A DNA stretch of 64,000 nt from Dyadobacter fanqingshengii (lineage in GTDB: Bacteria > Bacteroidota > Bacteroidia > Cytophagales > Spirosomataceae): positions 2,418,001 to 2,482,000 of the forward strand of contig NZ_CP098806.1 of NCBI RefSeq assembly GCF_023822005.2, written 5' to 3'. Shown here piece by piece: positions 36,429-46,276 of the stretch. A program made the translations under genes and the position numbers. The notes under the pieces were generated by a model. That model was given only the letters and a program-made list of their open reading frames with translations, was not told where the DNA came from and searched no databases. Position 1 is the first letter of the stretch, and each line of letters opens with the position of its first letter.

Positions 36429-37937
36429 ATGGGAAAACCAACCGGATTTTTGGAGTTTGAAAGGGAGTTGCCAAAGAAGAGAAGCATTGATGAACGTCTT
36501 TCGGATTACCGTGAGATTGAAACTGCCCCTACCGACTCTCATTCCAAACAGCAGGCAGCTCGTTGTATGGACTGCGGAATCCCTTTTTGCCACAATGGCT
36601 GTCCGCTGGGCAACATTATCCCTGAGTTTAACGATGCGGTGTTTGATGAAAACTGGGCGCTGGCTTACGAAATCTTATCGTCAACCAATAACTTCCCTGA
36701 GTTCACAGGTCGCATTTGCCCTGCTCCATGCGAAGCTTCTTGCGTGCTAGGCATTAACAAGCCGCCGGTTGCGATTGAATACATTGAAAAAGCGATCATT
36801 GAAAAAGCTTTTGAGCTCAATCTTGTCAAACCAAGAATACCTAAATTCCGCACAGGCAGAAAGATTGCCGTTGTGGGTTCAGGACCTGCGGGAATGGCTG
36901 CTGCTTACCAGCTTAATCAAGCCGGACATGCAGTTGTTTTGATGGAACGGGCTGACAAAATCGGTGGACTGGTTCGTTACGGAATTCCTGATTTTAAATT
37001 AGAAAAAAGCATTATCGACCGTCGTTTGGCGGTGATGGAAGCCGAAGGCATTGAGTTTCGCACGAATGTAAACGTAGGCGTAACGGTGAAAGCGAATGAA
37101 CTGCTTGACGAGTTTGATGCAGTGTTACTAACCATGGGTTCAACGGTTCCAAGAGATGTGAAAATCGAAGGCCGCCATCTGAAAGGCGTTCATTTTGCGA
37201 TGGAATTTCTTAGTCAGCAAAACAAACGCAACGCCGGCATTAACCCGGAAGTGGATCACCGCGGCGCTCCTTATACGAACGGACAGATCATTGCAAAAGA
37301 TAAACATGTTGTCGTTATCGGTGGCGGTGACACAGGATCTGACTGTGTAGGAACTTCCGGACGTCATGGCGCAACTTCAATTACCCAAATTGAATTAATG
37401 CCAATTCCCCCAAAAGACCGCGATGCGAGCACACCGTGGCCAAATTGGCCCATGATGTTGCGGACTTCAACTTCGCATGAGGAAGGCTGCGACAGACATT
37501 GGTCTATCAATACAAAGGAATTTGTAGGCGACGAAAATGGTAATTTGAAAGAATTGAAAATCGTTGACCTTGATTGGCAAAAAGATCCCGAAACGGGCCG
37601 TTTGCAAATGAGAGAGGTTGCCGGAAGCGAAAGAAACATTCCTTGCGACCTGGCTTTTCTGGCTGCCGGATTTTTGCACCCGCAACAAGAAGGCCTGTTA
37701 AATGATCTGGAAGTGGAGTTTGACGAGCGCGGTAACATCAAAACCAATGGTTACCAGTCGACTTCCAATGAAAAAGTATTTGCAGCCGGCGATTGCCGCC
37801 GCGGACAATCTTTGGTTGTTTGGGCGATCAGTGAAGGCCGTGAAGCAGCCAGAGCGGTTGATGAATATCTGATGGGCGTGTCGTTCCTGGAAGCGAAAGC
37901 GGTTTCTATGTTCAACCCCGCATTTGCGCATGCATAA
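36429..37937 (+). CDS. gltD: Glutamate synthase (NADPH) small subunit
   Basis: A 502-residue GltD that passes electrons from NADPH to the large subunit. The N-terminal iron-sulfur region has [17 protein letters not shown] and [18 protein letters not shown] binds at [19 protein letters not shown] and NADPH at [13 protein letters not shown] final FAD-binding segment is [19 protein letters not shown]. All motifs are intact. It is co-directional with gltB and followed by a strong terminator, so gltBD is a two-gene operon. Confidence 0.97.
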   Translation: MGKPTGFLEFERELPKKRSIDERLSDYREIETAPTDSHSKQQAARCMDCGIPFCHNGCPLGNIIPEFNDAVFDENWALAYEILSSTNNFPEFTGRICPAPCEASCVLGINKPPVAIEYIEKAIIEKAFELNLVKPRIPKFRTGRKIAVVGSGPAGMAAAYQLNQAGHAVVLMERADKIGGLVRYGIPDFKLEKSIIDRRLAVMEAEGIEFRTNVNVGVTVKANELLDEFDAVLLTMGSTVPRDVKIEGRHLKGVHFAMEFLSQQNKRNAGINPEVDHRGAPYTNGQIIAKDKHVVVIGGGDTGSDCVGTSGRHGATSITQIELMPIPPKDRDASTPWPNWPMMLRTSTSHEEGCDRHWSINTKEFVGDENGNLKELKIVDLDWQKDPETGRLQMREVAGSERNIPCDLAFLAAGFLHPQQEGLLNDLEVEFDERGNIKTNGYQSTSNEKVFAAGDCRRGQSLVVWAISEGREAARAVDEYLMGVSFLEAKAVSMFNPAFAHA

Positions 37938-37980
37938 AGGAAACCAGAAGGGCTCTTAAACGCTCTGACATATTATTGTG

Positions 37981-38018
37981 ATAAGAAAGCTGCTCCAAAC
38001 GGGCAGCTTCTTATTTTA
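37981..38018 (+). terminator. Rho-independent terminator after gltD
   Basis: ATAAGAAAGCTGC (37981-37993) pairs with GCAGCTTCTTAT (38003-38014) with one bulged A and a 9-base loop, followed by a T-rich tail. Confidence 0.85.
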
Positions 38019-38064
38019 TATCCCTTTATATTTGGACATTCATGCCCGACATCAATACTAAATA

Positions 38065-38688
38065 ATGTTTTTACACCATTCGCCTTTCTGGCTGAAAGCA
38101 TTCTTTCCAGGCTTTGTCTGGCACATTCCTACGCAGGAGAAAAAGATTTTCCTGACATTTGATGATGGACCTATTCCTGACATTACGGAGTCGGTTCTTG
38201 AAACACTGGCTCAATTCAAAGCCCGGGCCACTTTTTTTTGCATTGGAAACAATGTTCAAAAACACCCGGATATCTTCCAGAAATTGCTTGATCAGAACCA
38301 TTCGATTGGTAATCACACGTTTAACCATATGAATGGCTGGAAAACAGAGGATGATCTATATCTGGAAAACATAAAACAATGCGACACGGCGCTCGATTTG
38401 CCCACGAATCTTTTCCGGCCCCCTTATGGACGGATCAAGAGAAGCCAGTCGCGGGTTGTTAGAAAGGAACGCCGGATCATTATGTGGGACGTTTTGAGCG
38501 GAGATTTTTCCAAAGAGATCACAAAGGAGGTTTGTTTGGGCAAATCAATTCAGTATACGCGGCCTGGCTCAATTGTTTTGTTCCACGACAGCGTTAAAGC
38601 GGCGCCTAACATGCAATATGTGCTTCCCAGGTTTTTAGAACATTTCATTAATGAAGGATTTACATTCGAAGCAATGGCGATGAAGTGA
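38065..38688 (+). CDS. Polysaccharide deacetylase (NodB-type)
   Basis: A 207-residue carbohydrate esterase family 4 protein. Motif 1 is FLTFDDGP (catalytic base and metal Asp), motif 2 is HTFNH (metal ligands His), and motif 3 is FRPPYGR. Later motifs are MWDVLSGDF and IVLFHDS. It removes acetyl groups from cell-wall or capsular polysaccharide. No signal peptide is obvious: the N-terminus (MFLHHSPFWLKAFFPGFVWH) is only mildly hydrophobic. It precedes a glycosyltransferase gene by 51 bases, which fits an envelope-polysaccharide role. Confidence 0.93.
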   Translation: MFLHHSPFWLKAFFPGFVWHIPTQEKKIFLTFDDGPIPDITESVLETLAQFKARATFFCIGNNVQKHPDIFQKLLDQNHSIGNHTFNHMNGWKTEDDLYLENIKQCDTALDLPTNLFRPPYGRIKRSQSRVVRKERRIIMWDVLSGDFSKEITKEVCLGKSIQYTRPGSIVLFHDSVKAAPNMQYVLPRFLEHFINEGFTFEAMAMK

Positions 38689-38739
38689 GGCAGAAGCTTT
38701 TAAATCAACACTTTATGACCGTAAAATTTAGACCATTAC

Positions 38740-39741
38740 ATGCTTCAAACAGGCAATCGCATTAAGGTAAGCGTGCTCGTTGCGGCACGTAACGAGGAAA
38801 ACAATATTGAAAGATGTCTGGAATCGCTGAATGAGCTCAATTTTCCAAAAGAAAACATTGAAATCATTATCGGTGACGACAATTCTGATGACTTGACAGA
38901 AGAGCTCGTTGCGCGATTTATTTGGGATAAGCCACAATTCAAATGCATTAAGATCACAAAGCAGTTAGCCGGATTAAAGGGAAAAGCAAATGTGCTGGCA
39001 CAGCTGGCACACGAAGCAACAGGTGAATATTTTTTTTACTGTGACGCCGACATTGCTGTTCAGCCGATTTGGATCACACAAATGCTTGCTCATTTCAGGC
39101 GGGAAACGGGCGTTGTGATTGGTGTAACACGGATGAAACATGTCCATTTGCTTGCCGATTTGCTCTCCATGGAATGGCTGTTTGCGCTGACTGCAACCCG
39201 ATTTTTCTCCTTATTCAAGATTCCAATCACCGGCATGGGCAATAATATGGCCGTTACGCGGGAAGCCTATTTTGCAATCGGCGGATACGAAAAGATCGGC
39301 TTCTCCATCGTTGAAGATTACACGCTTTTTATGGGCATTGTGAAGCAAGGTTTTGATTTTCAAATGGCTTATAAACGTGAAGTAATCAGCATCTCGGAAC
39401 CTATGAACACTTTTCATGAACTGTTACGGCAGCGAAAAAGGTGGATGCAAGGCGTAATGGATTCTTACTGGCTGACGCGATTAAGTCTGTTCGTTTCATC
39501 GTTAATTGTGCCAATTTTGCTGCTTATCTCCATTTGGCTTCCTATAAACCCGCTGTCCAGCATTATTCAATATTACATCCTGATCACCGGCATTTCCCTG
39601 ACGGCGGTTCTTATGCTCAGACAATTCGATCTTTGGAAAGCCGCACTGCTTTTTTGGTTTTATATGGTCAGCATTGGGTTAATTATGCTTGTTAACTATT
39701 ATTTGCCGAGCAAAACAATCTGGAAGGGAAGAGAATATTAA
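38740..39741 (+). CDS. Family 2 glycosyltransferase, membrane-bound
   Basis: A 333-residue processive-type GT2 enzyme. It has VSVLVAARNEENNIERCLES at the nucleotide-sugar site, GDDNSDD, the DADIAV metal motif, a conserved aromatic/acid region GFSIVEDYTLF and the QRKRW signature. Three C-terminal transmembrane segments follow (about 245-330). It probably builds a surface polysaccharide using an activated sugar on the cytosolic side. Together with the deacetylase upstream it resembles a small PNAG-like or cell-wall modifying pair (inference). Confidence 0.92.
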   Translation: MLQTGNRIKVSVLVAARNEENNIERCLESLNELNFPKENIEIIIGDDNSDDLTEELVARFIWDKPQFKCIKITKQLAGLKGKANVLAQLAHEATGEYFFYCDADIAVQPIWITQMLAHFRRETGVVIGVTRMKHVHLLADLLSMEWLFALTATRFFSLFKIPITGMGNNMAVTREAYFAIGGYEKIGFSIVEDYTLFMGIVKQGFDFQMAYKREVISISEPMNTFHELLRQRKRWMQGVMDSYWLTRLSLFVSSLIVPILLLISIWLPINPLSSIIQYYILITGISLTAVLMLRQFDLWKAALLFWFYMVSIGLIMLVNYYLPSKTIWKGREY

Positions 39742-39752
39742 ATTTAAAATAA

Positions 39753-40517
39753 ATGATTGAAACCCACGCACATATATACAGTGACGATTACGCAAACGAT
39801 CGCGAAGCAATGCTCGATAGGGCCTGGAATGCGGGAATAGAACAAATATGGATGCCCAACTGCGACCACTCGACGATTCCAGGAATGATGGAACTGGCCG
39901 CGCGATTTCCGGGTAAATGCCTGCCGATGATTGGCTTGCATCCCACTTATGTAAAGGAGGATTTTGAAAAAGAACTGCTTATCATGGAAGAATGGCTGGA
40001 AAAAGCCAGCTTCATTGCCATAGGTGAAATAGGGATGGATTTATTTTGGGATAAAACACTCCAGGAACAGCAGGCAGAGGCATTTCTATATCAGTGCAAA
40101 CTGGCTAGAAAACACGATCTGTGGATCGACATTCATAGCCGGAGTGCGTTTTGGGAAACAGTTAAATTGATTGAAGAATTTGGTGATCCCAAACTAAAAG
40201 GCATTTTCCATTGCTTCACCGGAACGCTTGATGAGGCTAATAAGGCCATTGAACTGGGTTTTAAACTTGGGATCGGCGGCGTGGCCACCTTCAAAAACGG
40301 TGGGCTGGATAAGGTTATTCCGTTCGTGGATCTGGAACATTTGGTACTGGAAACCGATGCGCCTTACCTGGCTCCTGTCCCTTACCGGGGCAAAAGAAAT
40401 GAAGTTGCTTACATTGATCTCGTTGCGCAGCGCGTGGCCGATTTGAAACAGCTTTCTAAACAGGAAATTGTGAAGGCAACGAGCGACAATGCGAGAAATA
40501 TGCTCCAAAAAGCATAG
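39753..40517 (+). CDS. TatD-family metal-dependent hydrolase
   Basis: A 254-residue TIM-barrel hydrolase. It shows the metal motif THAHIY at the N-terminus, IGLHPTYVKEDF, GEIGMDLFWDKT with the conserved Glu, WIDIHSRSAF, IFHCFTG and the final LETDAPYLAPVPYRGKRNE. TatD proteins are Mg-dependent DNases or 3'-5' exonucleases. Length is standard. It starts 11 bases after the glycosyltransferase and ends 25 before ansA, suggesting co-transcription. Confidence 0.93.
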   Translation: MIETHAHIYSDDYANDREAMLDRAWNAGIEQIWMPNCDHSTIPGMMELAARFPGKCLPMIGLHPTYVKEDFEKELLIMEEWLEKASFIAIGEIGMDLFWDKTLQEQQAEAFLYQCKLARKHDLWIDIHSRSAFWETVKLIEEFGDPKLKGIFHCFTGTLDEANKAIELGFKLGIGGVATFKNGGLDKVIPFVDLEHLVLETDAPYLAPVPYRGKRNEVAYIDLVAQRVADLKQLSKQEIVKATSDNARNMLQKA

Positions 40518-40542
40518 CGGCATTCCCTAACGCAATCCAAAA

Positions 40543-41616
40543 ATGTCATATAACAAAATACACATCAACCCTATTTCTCCGGAACCGACCGTAGGCTCAG
40601 TCCTCGTCATTTACACCGGCGGAACATTGGGAATGGTTTACGAAGCCAAAGGAAAACAGCTCGTTCCATTCAATTTCGACCAGATTATCGATCGCGTCCC
40701 CGAGATCGGCAGGCTGAATTTCGACATCACGTTCCTCTCCCTTTCCCAACCCATCGACTCGTCGAACATGAACCCGGAAATATGGATAGAGCTCGCCGGC
40801 ATTATTGAGAAGGAATATGCGAGCTATGACAGCTTCGTGATTTTGCATGGCACGGACACCATGGCCTACACTGCCTCTGGGCTGAGTTTTTTACTGGAAA
40901 ACCTGAACAAGCCCGTAATTCTTACAGGCGCCCAACTGCCGATCGGCGTGGCGCGTTCAGATGCCCGGGAGAATGTGATCACCGCATTGGAACTCGCAGC
41001 GGCCATGGATGAGCGAGGTCAGCCTATGATTTCGGAAGTTTGTATCTATTTCAATTCCCTACTCCTGCGCGGAAACCGGAGTAAAAAACGGGAAAGTTCA
41101 GATTTCAACGCATTCCATTCCGAAAATTATCCCGCCTTAGCCAACGCAGGCGTGCGTATTGAATACAATTTGCCCTACATTAAACCGCACGATCCAGGTT
41201 TGCATTTGACTGTCCACAAAAACATGGATAACCGGGTTGCATTCCTCAAAATGTTCCCTGGCATAGGCCCATTAGTAGTCGATTCTATATTGAATATCAA
41301 TGGATTAAGAGGCATAGTTCTGGAAACTTACGGCGCTGGCAACGCCACCACGGCTCAATGGTTCCTCGACGCAATCAGTAACGCAATTGCAAAAGACATT
41401 ATCATTTTCAATGTTTCCCAGTGTGACGGCGGACGTGTAGCCCAGGGACATTACGAAACCAGCCGCTTCCTCAAACAAGCAGGCGTCGTTAGCGGCTCAG
41501 ACATCACCGCCGAAGCTGCGATCTCAAAAATGATGTACATTTTTGGCAAGGAATCCGACCCAAAAAATTGCGCAGAAATGCTGGCAAAGCCGCTGCGCGG
41601 CGAAATGAGTGTTTAA
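40543..41616 (+). CDS. ansA: Type I L-asparaginase
   Basis: A 357-residue cytosolic asparaginase that hydrolyses asparagine to aspartate and ammonia. The first active-site block is VIYTGGTLGM (nucleophile Thr), and the second is VILHGTDTMAYTASGL. Further family stretches are PVILTGAQLPIGVARSDARE and VLETYGAGNATTA. All residues needed look present. It is the last protein gene before tRNA-Ser(GGA). Confidence 0.94.
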   Translation: MSYNKIHINPISPEPTVGSVLVIYTGGTLGMVYEAKGKQLVPFNFDQIIDRVPEIGRLNFDITFLSLSQPIDSSNMNPEIWIELAGIIEKEYASYDSFVILHGTDTMAYTASGLSFLLENLNKPVILTGAQLPIGVARSDARENVITALELAAAMDERGQPMISEVCIYFNSLLLRGNRSKKRESSDFNAFHSENYPALANAGVRIEYNLPYIKPHDPGLHLTVHKNMDNRVAFLKMFPGIGPLVVDSILNINGLRGIVLETYGAGNATTAQWFLDAISNAIAKDIIIFNVSQCDGGRVAQGHYETSRFLKQAGVVSGSDITAEAAISKMMYIFGKESDPKNCAEMLAKPLRGEMSV

Positions 41617-41702
41617 AAATGTTTCAACAGATCACATTTAACATACATTTCGATTTGCATTTCAGGTCATAAAACTTATCTTTGCACCCCTTACCACTAT
41701 AC

Positions 41703-41789
41703 AGAGAGGTGTCCGAGTGGTTGAAGGAGCTACCCTGGAAAGGTAGTATATGGGTAACTGTATCGAGAGTTCGAATCTCTTCCTCTCTG
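41703..41789 (+). tRNA. tRNA-Ser (anticodon GGA)
   Basis: An 87-base class II tRNA: acceptor AGAGAGG with CCTCTCT, anticodon arm CTACC/GGTAG around CTGGAAA, long variable arm (TATATGGGTAACTGTA), T-arm GAGAG with CTCTT and TTCGAAT. Discriminator G; no encoded CCA. Its 3' side borders an att-like region. Confidence 0.95.
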
Positions 41790-41813
41790 CAAACAAGAAT
41801 AGCAAAAAGCATC

Positions 41814-41850
41814 AAAAGCCTGTAAATCATACATTTACAGGCTTTTTCGT
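41814..41850 (+). terminator. Rho-independent terminator after tRNA-Ser
   Basis: A perfect 14-bp stem (AAAAGCCTGTAAAT, 41814-41827; complement 41833-41846) with loop CATAC and a T-rich tail. Confidence 0.9.
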
Positions 41851-42128
41851 TTTTCAGATTTAGTCAAAATTTGCAAATAATCGCAATATCTAGGTGAGCA
41901 TCGGGTGAGCAGTTCGGAACTATAAAAAAAGTGCTCACCTAAACTGCTGTAACATCTTAAGGCCTCTTTTCCTTCAAGTGAATCAACTTTCCCCCCGGTT
42001 GCCAGCCGAATCATTGGTGTTGTAACTACAATATCATTTGAATAATGTTCTAAAATCTGGTGAAGGTTGTGAGAATTCCATGACTCCATCCATTTATGGG
42101 CAAACGCTTGTACATCCATGCAGGGCAT
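41835..42128 (-). pseudogene. Truncated NTF2/SnoaL-like protein
   Basis: The N-terminal part resembles SnoaL/NTF2-like proteins (FAHKWMESWNSHNLHQILEH, YSNDIVVTTPMIRLATGG, LEGKEALRCY). After about residue 65 the resemblance stops. The frame then runs through the GGTGAGCA repeat cluster (41892-41940) and part of the tRNA terminator to a chance stop. A full member has 110-150 residues, so the C-terminal half has been lost. The breakpoint coincides with the repeat cluster, consistent with deletion or insertion by a site-specific recombinase (inference). Confidence 0.6.
41892..41940. other. GGTGAGCA repeat cluster, att-like site next to tRNA-Ser
   Basis: AGGTGAGCA (41892-41900), GGGTGAGCA (41903-41911) and the inverted TGCTCACCT (41932-41940) lie about 100 bases 3' of the tRNA gene. 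Repeats of this kind beside a tRNA can be tyrosine-recombinase arm or core sites. No integrase gene is in the window. Confidence 0.4.
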
Positions 42129-42417
42129 TATTTTAAGTTGAAGTCGATCTTCAATAAACTAGTGTGTGGCGTGTTGACTTAAAGTATGTCATGTGAAGAA
42201 GCAACCAGTTCAATACATCAATTTGTGGCAAGGTTTCCAGACCACTTTCATCCCTTTGCTGTTGGACTGTGTAGGTCACTTTACTAAGATCAGCTTATTT
42301 GCCTTTTAAATTATGAATGATGCTACACTAGATATCCACTAGTCTTCTTTCATTGCAACACCCATTCAAATAAACAACGTTTGACGCTTGCTTGCTATTT
42401 TTTGTCAAGCAAGTGAA

Positions 42418-42698
42418 TCACTCGCTTTTCAAGCTTTTCACAGGATCCATCAGTGCTGCTTTGACACTTAGGAGCTAATGGTTTGGCCCGCAATGATGAT
42501 TGTAGCAACAATTGACATAAGGAATATGGGCATGCCGATATTGACGTGATAGGCAAATTCTTGCAGCCACTTATCCATGAAAAACCACGCCAACGGAGCT
42601 GCAATAAACAAGACACCGACGATTGGCCATATGAATTGGTTAAAGAATAGGATTACAATGCTGCTGACAGAAGCGCCCAGCACTTTTCGGATATGCTA
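42418..42698 (-). pseudogene. C-terminal remnant of a MacB/FtsX-type ABC permease, frameshifted
   Basis: The translated piece RKVLGASVSSIVILFFNQFI, then PLAWFFMDKWLQEFAYHVNI, matches the last transmembrane region of MacB/FtsX permeases (DUF214-type) that are numerous in Bacteroidota. The frame stops early near 42474. One base out of frame, the normal ending resumes (SVKAALMDPVKSLKSE, then stop at 42418). The rest of the protein, about 700 residues, is missing upstream. So this is a 3' relic of a deleted gene. Confidence 0.75.
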
Positions 42699-42736
42699 CT
42701 AATTATTGTGCAAATAATTGAGCAGCCCCTCCGTTT

Positions 42737-44620
42737 CTACTGTCCTATGGCTATCTTTCGCGTCACCTTGCTACCATCAGCAAGGGTTAAGTTGATGAAA
42801 TATATTCCTGGCTTAAATGTCTTGGAGCTGATTTCCTGGGAAGGACTTTGCCCAGAGCTATAAAGCACTTTGCCCCGGCCATTGAGGATGTTCAAATCTT
42901 TAACTTGCGACCAGTCACTAGTCTGGAATTTAATGGTTTCTACGGCTGGATTTGGGTACACTGAGATATCAAATCCGATATAAAACTTAACAACTTCAAT
43001 CTTCGAATATGTGAAAGAACCGTCAATGTCGATCATTTTCAGCCGGTAGTAGTTATCGCCTCTTGTTGGGTTGGGGTGTGTAAACTGATAGCTTTTAAGG
43101 GCATCACTTTCGCCTTTTGCCCCTAGCATTCCGATTTGCTGCCAAGTTATCCCATTTTGGCTATGCTCGACTTCAAAGCGGTCGCTTTGGGTTTCAGAGC
43201 TTGTTTGCCAGTGAAGGTTTATTCCTGCTAACTCCGTTTCTGCGGTAAAGTTTATAAGCCTGACCGGAAATGAGACTTCTGAGGCAAGTTTTACAATCCA
43301 GTAGTCTAAACCGCCGCGCTGTGGCTCTGTTTTATTGCCACCAGTATTAGAAAACGAAATACCCGCCAGCAAATATCCACCATCCGCTCCAACACATGCG
43401 GCTGCAAGCCAGTCATTTGAACCGCTACCGATCGTCTTATCCCACTTTAACTGCCCATTCCCATCTAATTTCACAATCCAATAATCTTGTTCACCAAAAC
43501 TATCTTCTGACTTGTCACCCCGGGCGTTTTGGTTTGTAAACCCGGCAAGCAAATATCCTCCATCAGGCGTTTGAACTATTTTTCTAAGTTCATCCAATCC
43601 TTCACTGCCATCAATGTCCGGAGTTGTACCAACGACTTCATCCCATTCGATTTCATGATTTTGGTTGAGTTTTATAATCCAATATTGGCCGGACTCCGCG
43701 TCCTCAGACTGGTCTTCATTTGCAAATGCATATGTCCAGCCACCCACTACATACCCTCCATCCTGTGTCTGCTGAATATCCTGTACAAGAGAAAATGCAT
43801 AATCAACACCAATAAGATCTGACCATTCTTCTACACCACTACTATTAAGTTTCATGATGTAAAAGGGGCCTCTTGAATCTTGTGAGTGTGTTCCGCCGAC
43901 AATAAAACCTCCGTCTGATGTAAGATTTATACACGTTGCCCGGTCATATCCAGTAGTTCCGGCAATTTTATCCCAGAGCAAGTCACCACTTGCTGATAGC
44001 TTAACTATCCAAAAATCTGATCCGCCCGCGCCAAGAGGGCTCGCAGTTTTATCGCCGCTCAGGCCAGAAATAGAGTTACCAACGGCAATGAATTCTCCAC
44101 TCGCTAACTGCCTGACTGCAACGAGCGTCTCTTCCGAGTTGCCTCCCAGTGTTCTATCCCATTCAACAACTCCCTGAGGGTTAACCTTGATTATCCAATA
44201 GTCATTGAGCCCCCTGCCCGCTTCTGATTTTTCACCGTAGACATCCGAAGTAGACACACCGCCCAAAATGTAGCCGCCGTCTGTGGTTTGCTCGACAGAA
44301 GCAAGTCGATCATTGCCTGACCCTCCATACGTTTTATCCCATTGAATATCTCCGTTGGCTCCTATCTTGACAATCCAAAAATCAGGTGCAAATCGTGCGT
44401 CTTGTCCTCCACGTATGTCTTCGGATTTCTCATACTCCGCATTTGAGCTGGATGATCCAGCGAGAATATATCCACCGTCGGCAGTAGGAAAAATATCATA
44501 TAAAACATCAATACTCAGTCCACCGAGGGTCCTATCCCATTCGATTGCGGGCTGTGCAACTAGATCTGTGGAAAGACTAAAACATATAATTGAAAAAAAA
44601 CATAGCAAAAGTTTTCTCAT
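42737..44620 (-). CDS. T9SS-sorted repeat protein
   Basis: A 627-residue secreted protein with an N-terminal signal peptide (MRKLLLCFFSIICFSLSTDL). It has about seven repeats of roughly 60 residues built on DGGYILAG and DYWIVKL, each with WDKTIGG-like segments, probably a beta-propeller. A fibronectin-like segment follows (INLHWQTSSETQSDRFEVEH) and then a T9SS type A sorting domain (VYPNPAVETIKFQ ... DGSKVTRKIAIGQ). It would be displayed on or released from the cell surface. The ligand is unknown. The upstream 320 bases are non-coding. Confidence 0.88.
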   Translation of the reverse strand: MRKLLLCFFSIICFSLSTDLVAQPAIEWDRTLGGLSIDVLYDIFPTADGGYILAGSSSSNAEYEKSEDIRGGQDARFAPDFWIVKIGANGDIQWDKTYGGSGNDRLASVEQTTDGGYILGGVSTSDVYGEKSEAGRGLNDYWIIKVNPQGVVEWDRTLGGNSEETLVAVRQLASGEFIAVGNSISGLSGDKTASPLGAGGSDFWIVKLSASGDLLWDKIAGTTGYDRATCINLTSDGGFIVGGTHSQDSRGPFYIMKLNSSGVEEWSDLIGVDYAFSLVQDIQQTQDGGYVVGGWTYAFANEDQSEDAESGQYWIIKLNQNHEIEWDEVVGTTPDIDGSEGLDELRKIVQTPDGGYLLAGFTNQNARGDKSEDSFGEQDYWIVKLDGNGQLKWDKTIGSGSNDWLAAACVGADGGYLLAGISFSNTGGNKTEPQRGGLDYWIVKLASEVSFPVRLINFTAETELAGINLHWQTSSETQSDRFEVEHSQNGITWQQIGMLGAKGESDALKSYQFTHPNPTRGDNYYRLKMIDIDGSFTYSKIEVVKFYIGFDISVYPNPAVETIKFQTSDWSQVKDLNILNGRGKVLYSSGQSPSQEISSKTFKPGIYFINLTLADGSKVTRKIAIGQ

Positions 44621-44938
44621 AGCTTAGTACATGTTGATTTTGACAAATAAGTGCTTAGAGACTGAAAGCCAGCAGCTCATGCCATATACTGCCCGAAGAA
44701 TATACTATGCACCCCTTAAAAGCAACATTCCAAATACCAGACTAATTGCTATTGTCCCGGCTTGCATATCATAATGAAATATGTTTTTAGCTGAAATATC
44801 ACAGTCGAACCTTTACAAATCACTTAAAAAGATGTCTGGATCATTTAAATTAATCAAGATACTCAAGTGAAGAAAAGCAGATGCTCAGCGATTTCTTTTG
44901 AAAAGCGAATTAAATGGGTACAAGATCTCGAAAATGGA
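44621..44938. other. Intergenic region without a supported gene
   Basis: About 320 AT-rich bases between the T9SS protein and the HxlR-type regulator. Two overlapping plus-strand frames reach into the HxlR gene and look like shadows. I see no RNA gene or repeat here. Confidence 0.5.
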
Positions 44939-45322
44939 TCAGCTTTTGGGTACGTCAATATCAGAACTTACAACATGCCTCAAAATCACATTCCGCAACC
45001 GCTCTTCGTGTTCATCGCTCCATTGCCCCAATGTGGCAATCACGGGGATTAACGTTTTTCCAAAATCAGTAAGGCTGTATTCTACTTTTGGCGGTACGAC
45101 GGGATAAATTTTCCTTGTAACCAGTTCATGATCTTCCAATTCTTTCAATTGGATATTCAGAACCCTGCGGGAAGCGTCGGGGATTTTGCGTTGCAGTTCG
45201 CTTGGGCGTTGATAACCCTGGTCAATAAACCACAGCAAGCGGATTTTCCATTTGCCATAAAGCACTTCACCGATCAGGTCAAGTCCGCAATTCAGGTTTG
45301 GTGTTGTCTTTCTTTCATACAT
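44939..45322 (-). CDS. HxlR-family transcriptional regulator
   Basis: A 127-residue winged-helix regulator with the family pattern CGLDLIGEVLYGKWKIRLLW, RPSELQRKIPDASRRVLNIQ and LVTRKIYPVVPPKVEYSLTD. A conserved Cys near the start (Cys12) is the redox- or electrophile-sensing residue in several HxlR proteins. It is divergent from the SDR gene at 45464 with 141 bases between them. That is the standard layout for an HxlR protein controlling a neighbouring oxidoreductase operon. Confidence 0.92.
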   Translation of the reverse strand: MYERKTTPNLNCGLDLIGEVLYGKWKIRLLWFIDQGYQRPSELQRKIPDASRRVLNIQLKELEDHELVTRKIYPVVPPKVEYSLTDFGKTLIPVIATLGQWSDEHEERLRNVILRHVVSSDIDVPKS

Positions 45323-45463
45323 ATTTCAAAATTAAGCGTATGTATCAGTTAGTGCAATAGGGGATCAATTTATCCCTATATGAATCGTAATTCCGTACTT
45401 GTCTAAACTTCATTTACACGCCAATTTTGTCCTATCATTCATTTTTAAGCAAAGGACAATACA

Positions 45464-46255
45464 ATGGAACAGTTTAATTTCAACAATGAATTATCAGCCA
45501 AGATTGCTTTGGTAACAGGGGGTACAAAAGGAGCCGGAAGAGCAATTGCAGAAAGGCTTTTACAAGCTGGCGCAACCGTTATTATTACCGCAAGGAACGC
45601 ACCGGAAGAGCAAAACGAGAAGTTGCATTTCATTTCCGCTGATTTAAGTAAGGCAGACGGATCACAAAAGGTCGTAAGCGAGGTGCTATCCGCTTATGGA
45701 AGGCTGGATATTCTGGTAAACAATCTTGGATCGTCATCAACGCCTGCCGGTGGATTTGCTGTATTGAGTGATGAAGATTGGGAATCAACGCTGCAAGCTA
45801 ATTTGCTTGCCCCGGTTCGGCTGGACAGAGGATTTTTACCACAAATGATTGATCGAAAAAGTGGTGTTATCATTCACATCGCTTCCATACAGGGCATACT
45901 GCCTTTGTACGATTCAACTTTGCCATACGCAGCCGCAAAAGCAGCATTGAGAAACTACAGTAAAAGCTTATCCAACGGGGTTGCGTCTTCAGGTGTTCGC
46001 GTGCTGACTGTTTCCCCAGGCTGGATTAATACGACAGCATCAGAAGCCTGGCTGGGCGAACTTGCAAGAAATGCAAATAGTACAGTAGAAGAAGCGCAAC
46101 AAGGTGTAATGGATGCATTAGGAGGAATACCGTTCGGAAGACCTGCCCAACCAGAAGAAGTGGCTGAATTTGTTGGCTTTTTGGTTTCGCCAAGAGCGAG
46201 TTACCTCACAGGGACAGAATATGTCATTGACGGCGGAACTGTACCCACTATTTAA
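45464..46255 (+). CDS. SDR-family oxidoreductase
   Basis: A 263-residue classical short-chain dehydrogenase: cofactor motif TGGTKGAG, the NNLGSS variant of NNAG, the catalytic Ser region IIHIASIQG, YAAAK with Tyr and Lys, and the substrate-side PGWINTTASEAWLGEL. It probably reduces or oxidises a small alcohol or ketone using NAD(P)H. It is co-directional with an NTF2-like gene 21 bases downstream and probably controlled by the divergent HxlR protein. Confidence 0.93.
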   Translation: MEQFNFNNELSAKIALVTGGTKGAGRAIAERLLQAGATVIITARNAPEEQNEKLHFISADLSKADGSQKVVSEVLSAYGRLDILVNNLGSSSTPAGGFAVLSDEDWESTLQANLLAPVRLDRGFLPQMIDRKSGVIIHIASIQGILPLYDSTLPYAAAKAALRNYSKSLSNGVASSGVRVLTVSPGWINTTASEAWLGELARNANSTVEEAQQGVMDALGGIPFGRPAQPEEVAEFVGFLVSPRASYLTGTEYVIDGGTVPTI

Positions 46256-46276
46256 CAACCTCAAAAAAACACAAAA

